From Mesorhizobium sp. 113-3-3 (lineage in GTDB: Bacteria; Pseudomonadota; Alphaproteobacteria; Rhizobiales; Rhizobiaceae), in the NCBI RefSeq assembly GCF_016756495.1, contig NZ_AP023243.1:62001-126000 (forward strand): DNA of 64,000 nt, read 5' to 3'. The position numbers were made by a program, and so were the translations under genes. A model generated the notes under the pieces. That model saw only the letters and a program-made list of their open reading frames with translations. It was not told the DNA's origin and searched no databases. Positions 35,244-43,858 of this stretch are shown in pieces (position 1 is the first letter of the stretch; each line of letters begins with the position of its first letter).

Positions 35244-37389
35244 CGGCGAAGGTCAGGCGCCGGCTTTCGCGGCGGCGTTGCAACAGGCTAATGGTGGCGC
35301 GGCGCGCGGATTCCAGAAACCGGTCCCAGCGGCTCGGATTGTGCACGACATCGGCGCGGTAGAAGGACGGGCAGAGCACCGCAGCATCGGCGACCTCGCC
35401 GCAATTGCCGCAGCCGACGCAGCTCTGGTCGATGGATGCCACGGGATCGTCGCGCAGCGGATCGTCGAGCGACTTCACCGACAGCGACGGGCAGCCCGAC
35501 AGCCGCATGCAGGCATGATCGCCGGTGCAGATGTCCTCGTCGACGCCGAATTTCGGTTTGACGACCCTTGTCCCTCCCTTGATCGCCTTGTCGACCAGCG
35601 GCTTTTCGCGGCGCTGGCGGTTGAGCATGCATTCGGACGAGGCGACGATGACCTTCGGCCCCTTCTCCTCCGTCGTTAGCGCCTCGCGCAGCGTGTCCTG
35701 CATCTTGCCGACATCGTAGGTGCGGTCGACATGGCGCAGCCATTTGACGCCCATACCCTTCACCGCCTCGGTGATCGGATGCTTGGTCGACTTGGTCTTG
35801 TTGCCGGCGCGCGACGACAGGATGTCCTGCCCACCGGTCGCGGCCGAGTAGAAATTGTCGACGATGACGATGACGCCGTCATTCTTGTTGAACACCGCAT
35901 TGCCGATCGAGGAGGTCAGGCCATTGTGCCAGAAGCCGCCATCGCCGACGAAGGAGATCGAGCGGCGCTTGGCGTCGGGCGAATTGAACGCCGAGGCCGA
36001 GGCCGGGCCGAGACCATAGCCCATGGTTGTCGCGCCGAGTTCGAAGGGCGGCATGATCGAGAACAAATGGCAGCCGATGTCAGAGGCAATATGGTGCTTG
36101 CCGAGTTCCTGCTCGACCAGCTTTGTCGCTGCAAAGATCGGCCGCTCCGGACAGCCGATGCAGAACCCAGGCGGGCGGCCCGGCACGACGTTGATCAGGT
36201 CGGCCGTATCGACGCCGTCGCCGACCTTGTTGGGCGCGCGCACTTCGCCCGGCAAGAGATGCGGCGCTTCGGCGCGCAGGAAGGTGCCGATGCCGTCGAG
36301 CATGACCTGGCCGGTATATTCGCCGGCCATCGGAAGATATTCCTTGCCGACCAGCCTGGTGCCACGCCCGGCCTTGTGCAGCATCGCGGCAAAGGCCTGT
36401 TCGATGTAGTTGGGCTGGCCTTCCTCGACGACCAGCACCGACTGCTTGCCCTCGCAGAAGGACAGGAACTCGTCGTCGATCAAGGGATAGACGGCGTTGA
36501 GCACATAGAGCGGCACCTCGGTCTCGCCATAGGTGTCGGCAAGGCCGAGACGCTGCAAGGCGCGGATGACCGAATTGTACATGCCGCCCTGCATGACGAT
36601 GCCGACCGAGCCATGATCCGAACCGAAGAATTCGTTGATCTTGTTCTTGGCGATGAAGTCGACCGCCGCCGGCCAGCGTTTTTGCACCTTCTCCTTCTCG
36701 TGCAGGAAGGAGGCGGGCGGCAGCACGATGCGGCCGGTGTCGCGGCGCGGCGCGTCCAGCGCATCGGCCACCGTCATGGGCGGGCGCTTGTTGTCCTTGG
36801 CGATGAAGTGGCCGTGCACATGGCAGCAGCGGATGCGCACCTGCAGCATCACCGGCGTGTTGGAGACCTCCGACAGTTCGAACCCGTCTTCCACCGCCTT
36901 GACGATCGACGGCAAATTGGGGCGCGGGTCGAGCAGCCAGACCTGGCTCTTCATGGCGAAGGCATGGCTGCGCTCCTGCATGATCGAGGAGCCCTCGCCA
37001 TAATCCTCGCCGACGATGATCAGCGCGCCGCCGGTGACGCCGCCGGAGGCAAGGTTGGCGAGCGCATCGGAGGCGACATTGGTGCCGACAGTCGACTTGA
37101 AGGTGGCGGCACCACGAATGGGATAGTGCACCGAGGCGGCCAGCATGGCGGTGGCTGTCGCCTCCGACGCGCTCGCCTCGAAATGCACGCCGAGTTCACC
37201 CAGAATGTCCTGCGCGTCGGCCAGCACGTCCATCAGATGGCTGATCGGCGCGCCCTGATAGCCGCCGACATAGCCGACGCCGCATTGCAGCAGCGCCTTG
37301 GTGATGGCGAGGATGCCCTCACCGGCGAATTCCTCGCCGGCGCCAAGCCTGAGTTTCTCGACTTCCTTGGCAAAAGACCGTTCGGCCAT
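35236..37389 (-). CDS. iorA: Indolepyruvate ferredoxin oxidoreductase alpha-type subunit (TPP enzyme)
   Basis: A 717-aa thiamine diphosphate 2-oxoacid oxidoreductase subunit. It has an N-terminal pyrimidine-binding domain ('GVGYVGGYQGAPISHLMD', 'TFKSTVGTNVASDAL'). The TPP motif begins at GDGGFWHNG (about 481) and ends near VIVDN (about 512). A C-terminal ferredoxin domain (about 620-663) follows. Its second cluster is canonical (CVGCGNCG...C), while the first has wider Cys spacing (CTGDHACMRLSGC). It acts with IorB in the cytoplasm. A GAAGG site precedes ATG 37389. It lies 43 bp after the MarR gene and is likely the fourth gene of the operon starting at 40337. Confidence 0.9.
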   Translation of the reverse strand: MAERSFAKEVEKLRLGAGEEFAGEGILAITKALLQCGVGYVGGYQGAPISHLMDVLADAQDILGELGVHFEASASEATATAMLAASVHYPIRGAATFKSTVGTNVASDALANLASGGVTGGALIIVGEDYGEGSSIMQERSHAFAMKSQVWLLDPRPNLPSIVKAVEDGFELSEVSNTPVMLQVRIRCCHVHGHFIAKDNKRPPMTVADALDAPRRDTGRIVLPPASFLHEKEKVQKRWPAAVDFIAKNKINEFFGSDHGSVGIVMQGGMYNSVIRALQRLGLADTYGETEVPLYVLNAVYPLIDDEFLSFCEGKQSVLVVEEGQPNYIEQAFAAMLHKAGRGTRLVGKEYLPMAGEYTGQVMLDGIGTFLRAEAPHLLPGEVRAPNKVGDGVDTADLINVVPGRPPGFCIGCPERPIFAATKLVEQELGKHHIASDIGCHLFSIMPPFELGATTMGYGLGPASASAFNSPDAKRRSISFVGDGGFWHNGLTSSIGNAVFNKNDGVIVIVDNFYSAATGGQDILSSRAGNKTKSTKHPITEAVKGMGVKWLRHVDRTYDVGKMQDTLREALTTEEKGPKVIVASSECMLNRQRREKPLVDKAIKGGTRVVKPKFGVDEDICTGDHACMRLSGCPSLSVKSLDDPLRDDPVASIDQSCVGCGNCGEVADAAVLCPSFYRADVVHNPSRWDRFLESARRATISLLQRRRESRRLTFADA

Positions 37390-37428
37390 TTTTCCAACCT
37401 TCCGTTGCCGCCGAAATTGGCAGCGCGT

Positions 37429-37440
37429 ACATCTAGATGT
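37429..37440. promoter_or_regulatory. Perfect 12-bp palindrome between marR and iorA
   Basis: ACATCTAGATGT overlaps the stop codon of the MarR gene and lies about 40 bp upstream of the iorA start. Its symmetry and place fit an internal operator for that MarR protein, but the overlap with coding sequence makes chance plausible. Confidence 0.4.
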
Positions 37441-37915
37441 CGTGCTTGCGAATGTTCTTGAGCATCTTCAAAAGCGTGGCGATGAGTGCCGCATATTCGG
37501 CGTCGTCGATATCGTCGAACATCGCCTCGAAGGCGTCATGCATGGCCGGCCAGGCGCGGGTGAACTCGGCGCGGCCCTCGTCGGTCAGGAAGACATGGCG
37601 GATGCGGCTGTCGGTAACGCCCTGCTCGCGACGCACGAAGCCCTGCCCCTCCAGCGTGTCGAGCGTGCGGCTCAAGGTCGACTGCTCGATGACCGTGTAG
37701 ACCGAGAGATCGTTGACGGTGACGCCGTCGGTGACCGACAGCACGGCCAGCGTGCGCACCTGCGGAATGGTCAGGCCCTGCTTGCGGAAATCATCGCGCA
37801 AGGTGGCGTTGTAGCGGCCCATGATGCGGTTCATCAGATAGGGCGCGAATTGCTGCAGGCCGATCTGCCCGAGGGTCGAAATGCGCTGGCGCTTTTCCGT
37901 GATCTTCTGTTCCAT
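37433..37915 (-). CDS. MarR-family regulator of the hydrolase/iorAB operon
   Basis: A 160-aa winged-helix protein. The DNA-recognition region is 'GVTVNDLSVYTVIEQSTLSRTLDTLEGQGFVRRE', followed by the wing 'TDSRIRHVFLTDEGRA', typical MarR. GGAGG lies 5 bases before ATG 37915, and the ATG shares a base with the stop of the flavoprotein gene upstream. MarR proteins commonly sense aromatic acids or CoA thioesters, so it is a candidate sensor of the substrate of this cluster. Confidence 0.92.
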   Translation of the reverse strand: MEQKITEKRQRISTLGQIGLQQFAPYLMNRIMGRYNATLRDDFRKQGLTIPQVRTLAVLSVTDGVTVNDLSVYTVIEQSTLSRTLDTLEGQGFVRREQGVTDSRIRHVFLTDEGRAEFTRAWPAMHDAFEAMFDDIDDAEYAALIATLLKMLKNIRKHDI

Positions 37916-39486
37916 CACAGCCTCCCCGCCAGCAGAAAGCCGGAGCGGCCGCCGAGACCCGCGCCCGGATGGGTGGAGGCGCCGATATGGTAGAGGTTCT
38001 TGATGCCGGTCTGGTGGTTGCGGCTGGTCTTGAACGGCCGCCACAGGAAGGACTGGTCGATGGTCGACGAGCCGCCATAGGGATCGCCGCCGACCAGGTT
38101 GATGTTCATCGCCTCGAGATCGGCCGGCGAATAGGCGCGGCGTGCGATCACGCTGTCCTTGAAGCCGTCGATATGGCTGGCGAGGATGGCTTCGGCGCGG
38201 TCGGCATAGGCCTCGCGCAGCGCTTCAGTCCATTGTCCGTCAGCCGGCGCCTGCAGCTTGCCGGCGGCATCGCCCTTGATGTGGCGGGGCGCCTCGGGCA
38301 GTTGCAGCCAGAGGATCGCCTTGCCTTGCGGACAGCGCGACGGGTCGAGCGCGTGCGGCTGGCCGACGCAGATGGTCGGCACTTCCGGCAGCATGCCGCG
38401 CGCCGCCTCGTTGCAGGCTTTCGAGACGCCATCGAGCCCAGGCGTCAGATGCAGCAGCGCCACCTTGTCCAGCCCTTCGCCACGCCATGCCGGCGGCTTG
38501 GCCAGCGCGTAGTGGATCTGGAAATTGCCCTTGCCGTAGCGATATTGCCGCGTCGCCTCGACATCGTTCCTGGGCGCATCCGCGCCGAGTAGGCGGCCAT
38601 AAAGCTGCGTCGGCGTGACCGAGCAGATGACGCTCTTGTTCGCCGCGATGGTTTCACCCGAGGCGAGCCGCACGCCGGTCGCACGGCCACCGGTCTGGAT
38701 GATTGAGGCGACATCGGCACCGGTGCGGATCTCGCCGCCACGTTCCCGGATCAGGGCCTCGAAGGCCGACAGCAGGTTCTTCGCCCCGCCCTTGACGATC
38801 GGAGCGCCTGCGGCCTCCAGCGCGAAGGCGATCACCTTGGCGATCTGGCCGGAGAAGGCATCTTCCGGCCCAAGACCGGCATGCAGCACCCAGGGCGCCC
38901 AGAGCGCGCGGATGGTCTCGGACTGGTAGGTGCTTTCCAGCCAGCCGCGTGCCGGCGCCAGCGCCTCGCCGAGAAAGGCGGCAAGGCCGCGCGGGCCGCG
39001 CCGCCAGGCATCGCCGGCCAGCAGCTTGGCTGTCGGGTAGGACCACAGGCTGCCGCCGAGCAGGCCGAACAGCAGGCCGGCATTGCGCTCGATGCCACCG
39101 ACATCGTCGGCATGCCGGTCGCCATCACCCGCCGCGATCGCGTTGAGGGCGGCGACATTGGCGGCGCGGTCGGTGTTGAGCACGGCATGGCTGCCGTCCG
39201 GCCGCAACACGCCCGTCGGCGTGCCGGTGTGGCAGAACTCCAGCCCGTGCCGGGCGAGGTCGCCGCCCAATGCGGCAAAGGCCGGCGAGGTGATGAACAG
39301 CACGAAGGTCGTCGCCATCACGTCATGGATGAAGCCGGGCGCGGTGACCTCCTCGGTGCGCATGCAGCCGCCGATGCGATCATTGCGCTCCAGCACGAGC
39401 ACACGCGCCCCTTTGCCGCCGAGCATCGCCGCGCAGACCAGCGCATTGATGCCGCTGCCGACGATGATGTGATCGGGCGCTTTCAT
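37915..39486 (-). CDS. Phytoene-desaturase-like FAD oxidoreductase, copy 1
   Basis: A 523-aa flavoprotein of the CrtI/PYROXD2-like group. The N-terminal dinucleotide fold reads 'IIVGSGINALVCAAMLGGKGARVLVLERNDRIGG' (GxGxxA). The C-terminal FAD contact region is 'GIKNLYHIGASTHPGAGLGGRSGFLLA'. It is homologous to the protein at 40457: both share 'VGQP.A.DPSR.PQGK..LW.Q'. It lies between a cyclase-family hydrolase and a MarR gene, so a role in oxidising an aromatic or heterocyclic intermediate is likely. The substrate cannot be read from sequence. Start ATG 39486 is chosen by fold alignment; the longer open frame upstream overlaps the hydrolase. Confidence 0.88.
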   Translation of the reverse strand: MKAPDHIIVGSGINALVCAAMLGGKGARVLVLERNDRIGGCMRTEEVTAPGFIHDVMATTFVLFITSPAFAALGGDLARHGLEFCHTGTPTGVLRPDGSHAVLNTDRAANVAALNAIAAGDGDRHADDVGGIERNAGLLFGLLGGSLWSYPTAKLLAGDAWRRGPRGLAAFLGEALAPARGWLESTYQSETIRALWAPWVLHAGLGPEDAFSGQIAKVIAFALEAAGAPIVKGGAKNLLSAFEALIRERGGEIRTGADVASIIQTGGRATGVRLASGETIAANKSVICSVTPTQLYGRLLGADAPRNDVEATRQYRYGKGNFQIHYALAKPPAWRGEGLDKVALLHLTPGLDGVSKACNEAARGMLPEVPTICVGQPHALDPSRCPQGKAILWLQLPEAPRHIKGDAAGKLQAPADGQWTEALREAYADRAEAILASHIDGFKDSVIARRAYSPADLEAMNINLVGGDPYGGSSTIDQSFLWRPFKTSRNHQTGIKNLYHIGASTHPGAGLGGRSGFLLAGRL

Positions 39487-39545
39487 TGGCGGTTGCTCTC
39501 GACCGTCGGGCCTGTGCGCATGATCTTCTCCCGAAGATCCTCGCT

Positions 39546-40337
39546 TTATTTTCCCGACACCAGCGCCAGTGCGCGGATCGGGCTGCCGGTGCCGTGCTCG
39601 ATCTTCAGCGGCGCCGCGATCAGGATGGCTCCTTTCGGCGGCAGCTGGTCGAGGTTGCAGAGGCTGGCAAGGCCGTAGCGATTGGCCTTGTGCATCAGCG
39701 TGTGCGCCGGGAATGGCGGCTCCATGCCGCCCGCCTTGCCGGCGTCGGTACCTATCGTCTCCGAGCCCCACCCCTTGATGTCCTTGGCTATCAGATACTG
39801 GATGGCTTCGGCAGTCGGGCCGGGCGTGTGCGGGCCGGTTTCGTTGGCGTTGAGGAATTCGGCTTCCGAACCATTGCGCTTGTACCAGTCGGTGCGCATC
39901 ACCACCCACTCGCCTGGGTTGATGGCGCCATGCTTGGCTTCCCACGCCTTGATGTGGTCGACGGTGAGCAGGAAATCGTGATCGGCGGCGGCCTCCTTGG
40001 AGCAGTCGATGACATTGACCGGGCCAACGAAATTCTGCGCCGGAATGGTGTCGGTGGCGCCGTCCGGATAGTCCTTGCCGGTGATCCAGTGCTGCGGCGC
40101 ATCGAAATGCGTGCCCGAATGCTCGCCGAGCTTCAGCCAGTTCCACGCCCACCACGGACCATTCTTGTCGTATTTCGAGATCTGATGAATCTCGACCTTC
40201 GGCGTGTCGACGGCAAGCTCCGGCGGCAGCTTGATCAGCGGCGTGTCCGGCCCGAGCTGCGCGGAGAGGTCAACCACCTTGATGGCGCCTGACAGCAACT
40301 GGCCAGCGACTTCGCCGAGGAGTTTTTGGGTGTCCAT
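39546..40337 (-). CDS. Cyclase-family metal hydrolase, candidate isatin hydrolase
   Basis: A 263-aa protein of the cyclase/kynurenine formamidase-like fold (PF04199 type). The metal motif HSGTHFDAPQH spans residues 73-83, giving His73, His77 and Asp79. His212 and Ser225 (GLASLCN) follow. From memory, the Labrenzia isatin hydrolase binds Mn2+ through His73/His77/Asp79 and uses Ser225 in its proton channel; the same numbers occur here at the same total length. This was not checked by alignment. The enzyme opens the lactam of isatin to isatinate. Kynurenine formamidase is an alternative. It is the first gene of a leftward operon with a flavoprotein, MarR, iorA and iorB. Confidence 0.8.
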   Translation of the reverse strand: MDTQKLLGEVAGQLLSGAIKVVDLSAQLGPDTPLIKLPPELAVDTPKVEIHQISKYDKNGPWWAWNWLKLGEHSGTHFDAPQHWITGKDYPDGATDTIPAQNFVGPVNVIDCSKEAAADHDFLLTVDHIKAWEAKHGAINPGEWVVMRTDWYKRNGSEAEFLNANETGPHTPGPTAEAIQYLIAKDIKGWGSETIGTDAGKAGGMEPPFPAHTLMHKANRYGLASLCNLDQLPPKGAILIAAPLKIEHGTGSPIRALALVSGK

Positions 40338-40426
40338 GGTCTGAAGTTCCCTCTTTCTAGTGATGATCAAGGCTCGTCTCGGCCCTTAATATCCTACTAG
40401 ACGAAAACATATGCATCTGCAATTAT

Positions 40427-40440
40427 CTTTAAGCATAAAG
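40427..40440. promoter_or_regulatory. TTYAAGCNTRAA operator, copy 1
   Basis: TTTAAGCATAAA (40428-40439, one mismatch to symmetry; flanking C and G extend the dyad) lies 17 bp before the flavoprotein start at 40457. It sits in the 119-bp divergent gap to the hydrolase. On the minus strand its arm CTTAAA is followed 16 bp later by TATGTT, a reasonable -35/-10 pair for the hydrolase operon. Related copies lie at 48145, 55342 and 56235. Confidence 0.65.
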
Positions 40441-40456
40441 GAAATGGGAACGGGGC

Positions 40457-42031
40457 GTGAGCGAGTTCGACGCCATCTTTGTCGGGGCGGGCCACAACAG
40501 TCTGGCATGCGCCGCGCATCTGGCGCTCAAAGGCTGGAAAACCGGGATTTTCGAGCGCAGCGCAACAATCGGCGGCGCCGTCCAGACCCGCGAACTCACC
40601 CTTCCCGGCTTCCGTCATGATTTCGGCGCGATGAATCTGAGCCTGTTTGCCGGCTCGGCCTTCCACCGGAAATATGCAAATGAATTGAAAGCGCAGGGCC
40701 TGGAATTCTCGCCAGTCGCGGACTGTTTCGCCAGCGCCTTCCCGGATGGACGCTGGTTCGGCGTCAGCAACGACTTGGAAAAGACCGCCACGCGCATGGC
40801 CAATTTCTCCGCCGCCGATGCCGCGGCATGGCGCAGGCTGGTCGCCGCCTTCCCGGCCGAGGCCGAGCATCTGTTCCGGCTGCTGGGTTCGCCGATGAGT
40901 GCGCGGGCGCTTGCCGGCACGGCGTGGAACCTGTGGCGCAGGAAGGGTGTTGCCGGTGCGCTCGACACCGGCCGGCTGCTGCTGTCGTCGCCCCGCGCCT
41001 GGCTGGAGGAGACTTTCGAGTCGCCTTATGTGCGGGCAACGCTTGCCACCTGGGGCATGCATCTCGACTTCGCGCCCGACATCGCCGGGGGTGCGGTTTT
41101 TCCGTACCTGGAATCGATGGCGAACCAGAGTTTCGGCATGGTGCTGGGCAAGGGCGGCGCCGACACCATCATCCGGGCGCTGGCCGGCATGGTCACATCT
41201 GCCGGCGGCCAGATCGTCACCGGCGCCGAAGTTTCGGAGATCACGGTGTCCGCCGGCAAGGCGACCGGTGTCCGGCTCGCTTCAGGTGAGACGCATACGG
41301 CGACCAAGGCTGTCATCGCCGGCGTCGCGCCCAAGGCGCTGACCGGCACGCTGCTGCCCGGCGGTTCCGGCAATGCCGGCTTCGACACGGCGATGAAAAA
41401 GTTCCGGTATGCGCCGGGCACGATGATGATCCACCTGGCGCTGGACGACCTGCCGGACTGGCGCGCCGGGGCCGAGTTGCGGCAGTTTGCCTATGTGCAT
41501 CTGTCGCCCTCGCTCGACGCGATGTCGCGCACCTATCAGCAGGCGATGGCCGGCATGCTGCCCGACGAACCGGTGCTGGTCGTCGGCCAGCCTACCGCGA
41601 TCGATCCTTCACGTGCGCCTCAGGGCAAGCATGTGCTGTGGGTACAGGTGCGCATGCTGCCTGCCGAGATCCTTGGCGATGCGTCGGCCAAGATCGCGCC
41701 CGCGCATTGGGATCAGGTTAAGGACGCCTATGCCGAGCGCGTGCTCGACATCATCGAAACCTATGCGCCCGGGCTGCGGAGCAAAATCCTTGGCCGTTCC
41801 GTGTTCTCGCCCATCGATCTCGAGCGCGAGAACCCGAACCTTGTCGGCGGCGACCAGGTCTGCGGCAGCCATCATCTGGCGCAGAACTTTCTGTTCCGCC
41901 CGGCACGTGGCTACGCCGGCTGGAACACGCCGGTCGGCAATCTGCATTTGACGGGAGCCGCGACATGGCCGGGCGCCGGCACCGGCGCGGCCTCTGGTTT
42001 CATGCTCGCGCAACAGCTTGGCGGGAGGTAG
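40457..42031 (+). CDS. Phytoene-desaturase-like FAD oxidoreductase, copy 2
   Basis: A 524-aa flavoprotein with 'AIFVGAGHNSLACAAHLALKGWKTGIFE' at the N-terminus and 'GNLHLTGAATWPGAGTGAASGFMLA' at the C-terminus, the same family as the protein at 37915. It starts with GTG 40457 after a purine-rich stretch (GGGAACGGGG). It is divergent from the hydrolase operon and first of a rightward set leading into an oligopeptide-type ABC importer (111 bp gap). Two non-identical copies facing each other suggest two consecutive oxidations, or two substrates, in one pathway. Confidence 0.88.
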   Translation: MSEFDAIFVGAGHNSLACAAHLALKGWKTGIFERSATIGGAVQTRELTLPGFRHDFGAMNLSLFAGSAFHRKYANELKAQGLEFSPVADCFASAFPDGRWFGVSNDLEKTATRMANFSAADAAAWRRLVAAFPAEAEHLFRLLGSPMSARALAGTAWNLWRRKGVAGALDTGRLLLSSPRAWLEETFESPYVRATLATWGMHLDFAPDIAGGAVFPYLESMANQSFGMVLGKGGADTIIRALAGMVTSAGGQIVTGAEVSEITVSAGKATGVRLASGETHTATKAVIAGVAPKALTGTLLPGGSGNAGFDTAMKKFRYAPGTMMIHLALDDLPDWRAGAELRQFAYVHLSPSLDAMSRTYQQAMAGMLPDEPVLVVGQPTAIDPSRAPQGKHVLWVQVRMLPAEILGDASAKIAPAHWDQVKDAYAERVLDIIETYAPGLRSKILGRSVFSPIDLERENPNLVGGDQVCGSHHLAQNFLFRPARGYAGWNTPVGNLHLTGAATWPGAGTGAASGFMLAQQLGGR

Positions 42032-42142
42032 GCTCCGACGATTTTATCGAGGCGACGAGAGGCAAGGCGCTGCTGCCGACGAAGCCTGAACCAACGAACG
42101 GACAGTGCCGCGCAAAGACAATAACCAACAAGGGGAACGACC

Positions 42143-43672
42143 ATGAAAATCAACAGACGCGAATTGCTGGGATACAGTGCCGCGGCACTCGGTGTGACCG
42201 CTATTGGCCTGCCTAAAATAGCCAAGGCCGCTGCCGGCGAACTGACCATCGCCTACAATGTCAACCTGCCGTCCTGGGACCCGACCACCGGACCTTCGGC
42301 AGTGAACCCGACCATCCAGGGTCTCTACCAGTCGGTGTTCGACCAGATCATTCCGCAGAAGCCCGACCTGTCCTTCGCGCCGGGCCTGCTCACCGAATGG
42401 GGCTGGAACGACGACCGTACCAAGGTGATGATGACGGTACGCGAGGGCGTGAAATGGCATGACGGCTCGCCCTTCACGCCCGAGGATGTCGTCTGGTCGC
42501 TGCAGCGCGCGGGCGATGAAAAGACCGGTAACCCGATCCAGTTCGTCTGGAAGAACGTCAACAACTTCAAGATCGACGGCAACAAGATCACCGGCGACGT
42601 GGTGCAGTTCGACCCGGTCTATTTCAAGTGGATGTCGTTCCTGACCGGATACATCCTGCCGAAGGCCTATTACGAGAAGGTGGGTGCGGAAGGTTTCGAG
42701 AAGGCGCCGATCGGCACCGGCCCCTATATGGTGGAAAAATTCGAGCGCAACGCCTTCCTGCGGCTGAAGGCCAATCCGAACTATTGGGGCGGCAAGCCGG
42801 CTTTCGAGAATGTGACGATCAAGTTCGTCACCGATGCGGCGAGCCGTGTGGCCGAAATCGAATCCGGCTCCTCGCAGGTGACGCTCGAAATCCCCTACGA
42901 AGAATATGACCGGCTGATCGCCAAGGACGGGCTTGCCGGCTCGATCAAGAACGTCTCCGACATCGGCATGATCTTCTTCAACAACAAGGATGCCATGCTG
43001 GACAAGAATGTCCGCCAGGCGGCGGTGATGGCGGTGGACAAGGAGCTTCTGGTCAAGCGGCTGCTGCGCGGCTACGGCCAGCCGATCGACACGCTGGAGA
43101 CGCCGGAATACGCGGCCTACGATCCGTCGATCAAGGTCGAGCACAATCCGGAGAAGGCCAAGGAATTGCTGGCCGCCTCCGGCTATTCGACCAAGAAGCC
43201 GGCAAAGTTCACCATCCAGACCACCAAGGGCTTCAAGCCCAAGGACTACGAGATGGTACAGGCGATCGTCGGCATGTGGCGCAAGGTCGGCATCGAGGCC
43301 GAGATCGAGGTCTACGAGATCGCCAAGCACTATGAACTGCGCGCCGCGCACAAGCTGGCGCCGGCGGCGTTCTACAACTGGGGCAATTCCATCGGCGACC
43401 CGACCACCTCGACCGGTTTCGCCATGTTCGGACCGTCGCCGCATTCGTCGTGGAAGACCGACGATCTCGATGCCAAGATCGGTCCGCTCTGGGGCGAGAA
43501 GGACGAGGCCAAGCGCATCGCCGGCTGGAAAGCGGTCGACAAGTACATCGCCGAAGAGGCCTATGTGCTGCCGCTGATCCAGTACGCCCAGCCGATCGTG
43601 CACTCGAAGAAGGTCAATGTCGTACAGCACATTTCCGGCGCGCTGCTGCCGGCTTTGATGACCCCGGCCTGA
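42143..43672 (+). CDS. ABC transporter substrate-binding protein (family 5)
   Basis: A 509-aa Dpp/Opp-type binding protein with a Tat-like signal (INRRELLGYSAAALGVTAIGLP). Typical motifs are 'WHDGSPFTPEDVVWSL', 'IGTGPYMVEKF' and 'FFNNKDAMLDKNVRQAAVMAVDKELL'. AAGGGG lies 8 bases before ATG 42143. It begins the importer encoded through 47405. The family takes peptides, but also nickel, opines and other small organics. Its position suggests the imported compound feeds the adjacent aromatic pathway (inference). Confidence 0.9.
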   Translation: MKINRRELLGYSAAALGVTAIGLPKIAKAAAGELTIAYNVNLPSWDPTTGPSAVNPTIQGLYQSVFDQIIPQKPDLSFAPGLLTEWGWNDDRTKVMMTVREGVKWHDGSPFTPEDVVWSLQRAGDEKTGNPIQFVWKNVNNFKIDGNKITGDVVQFDPVYFKWMSFLTGYILPKAYYEKVGAEGFEKAPIGTGPYMVEKFERNAFLRLKANPNYWGGKPAFENVTIKFVTDAASRVAEIESGSSQVTLEIPYEEYDRLIAKDGLAGSIKNVSDIGMIFFNNKDAMLDKNVRQAAVMAVDKELLVKRLLRGYGQPIDTLETPEYAAYDPSIKVEHNPEKAKELLAASGYSTKKPAKFTIQTTKGFKPKDYEMVQAIVGMWRKVGIEAEIEVYEIAKHYELRAAHKLAPAAFYNWGNSIGDPTTSTGFAMFGPSPHSSWKTDDLDAKIGPLWGEKDEAKRIAGWKAVDKYIAEEAYVLPLIQYAQPIVHSKKVNVVQHISGALLPALMTPA

Positions 43673-43710
43673 TCTTCAGCCTTGCACCTGCCGGTCTTCG
43701 CCCGGCAGGC

Positions 43711-43832
43711 CCCCCTCATCCGGCCGCTTCGCGGCCACCTTCTCCCCGGTGGGGAGAAGAGAAACGGCCTCGGCCGTCCGCGGCCTCTTCTCCTCTCGGG
43801 GAGAAGGTGGCCCGAAGGGCCGGATGAGGGGG
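43711..43832. repeat. RIME-like intergenic dyad repeat
   Basis: A 122-bp element between the binding protein and permease genes. It is bounded by inverted arms CCCCCTCATCCGGCC (43711-43725) and GGCCGGATGAGGGGG (43818-43832). Inner inverted pairs are also present (CACCTTCTCCCC with GGGGAGAAGGTG). This matches the rhizobial intergenic mosaic type. It would form a long hairpin in RNA and may lower permease expression relative to the binding protein. Confidence 0.85.
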
Positions 43833-43858
43833 AGTTTCCCCAGAGTGGTTACGCCGGC

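Noticed and set aside
33672..37389. IorAB as ordinary indolepyruvate oxidoreductase for tryptophan breakdown only
   Set aside because: Not excluded biochemically, but the operon partners (cyclase-family hydrolase, flavoprotein, MarR) and the adjacent aminobenzoyl-CoA genes point elsewhere. No aromatic aminotransferase is nearby.
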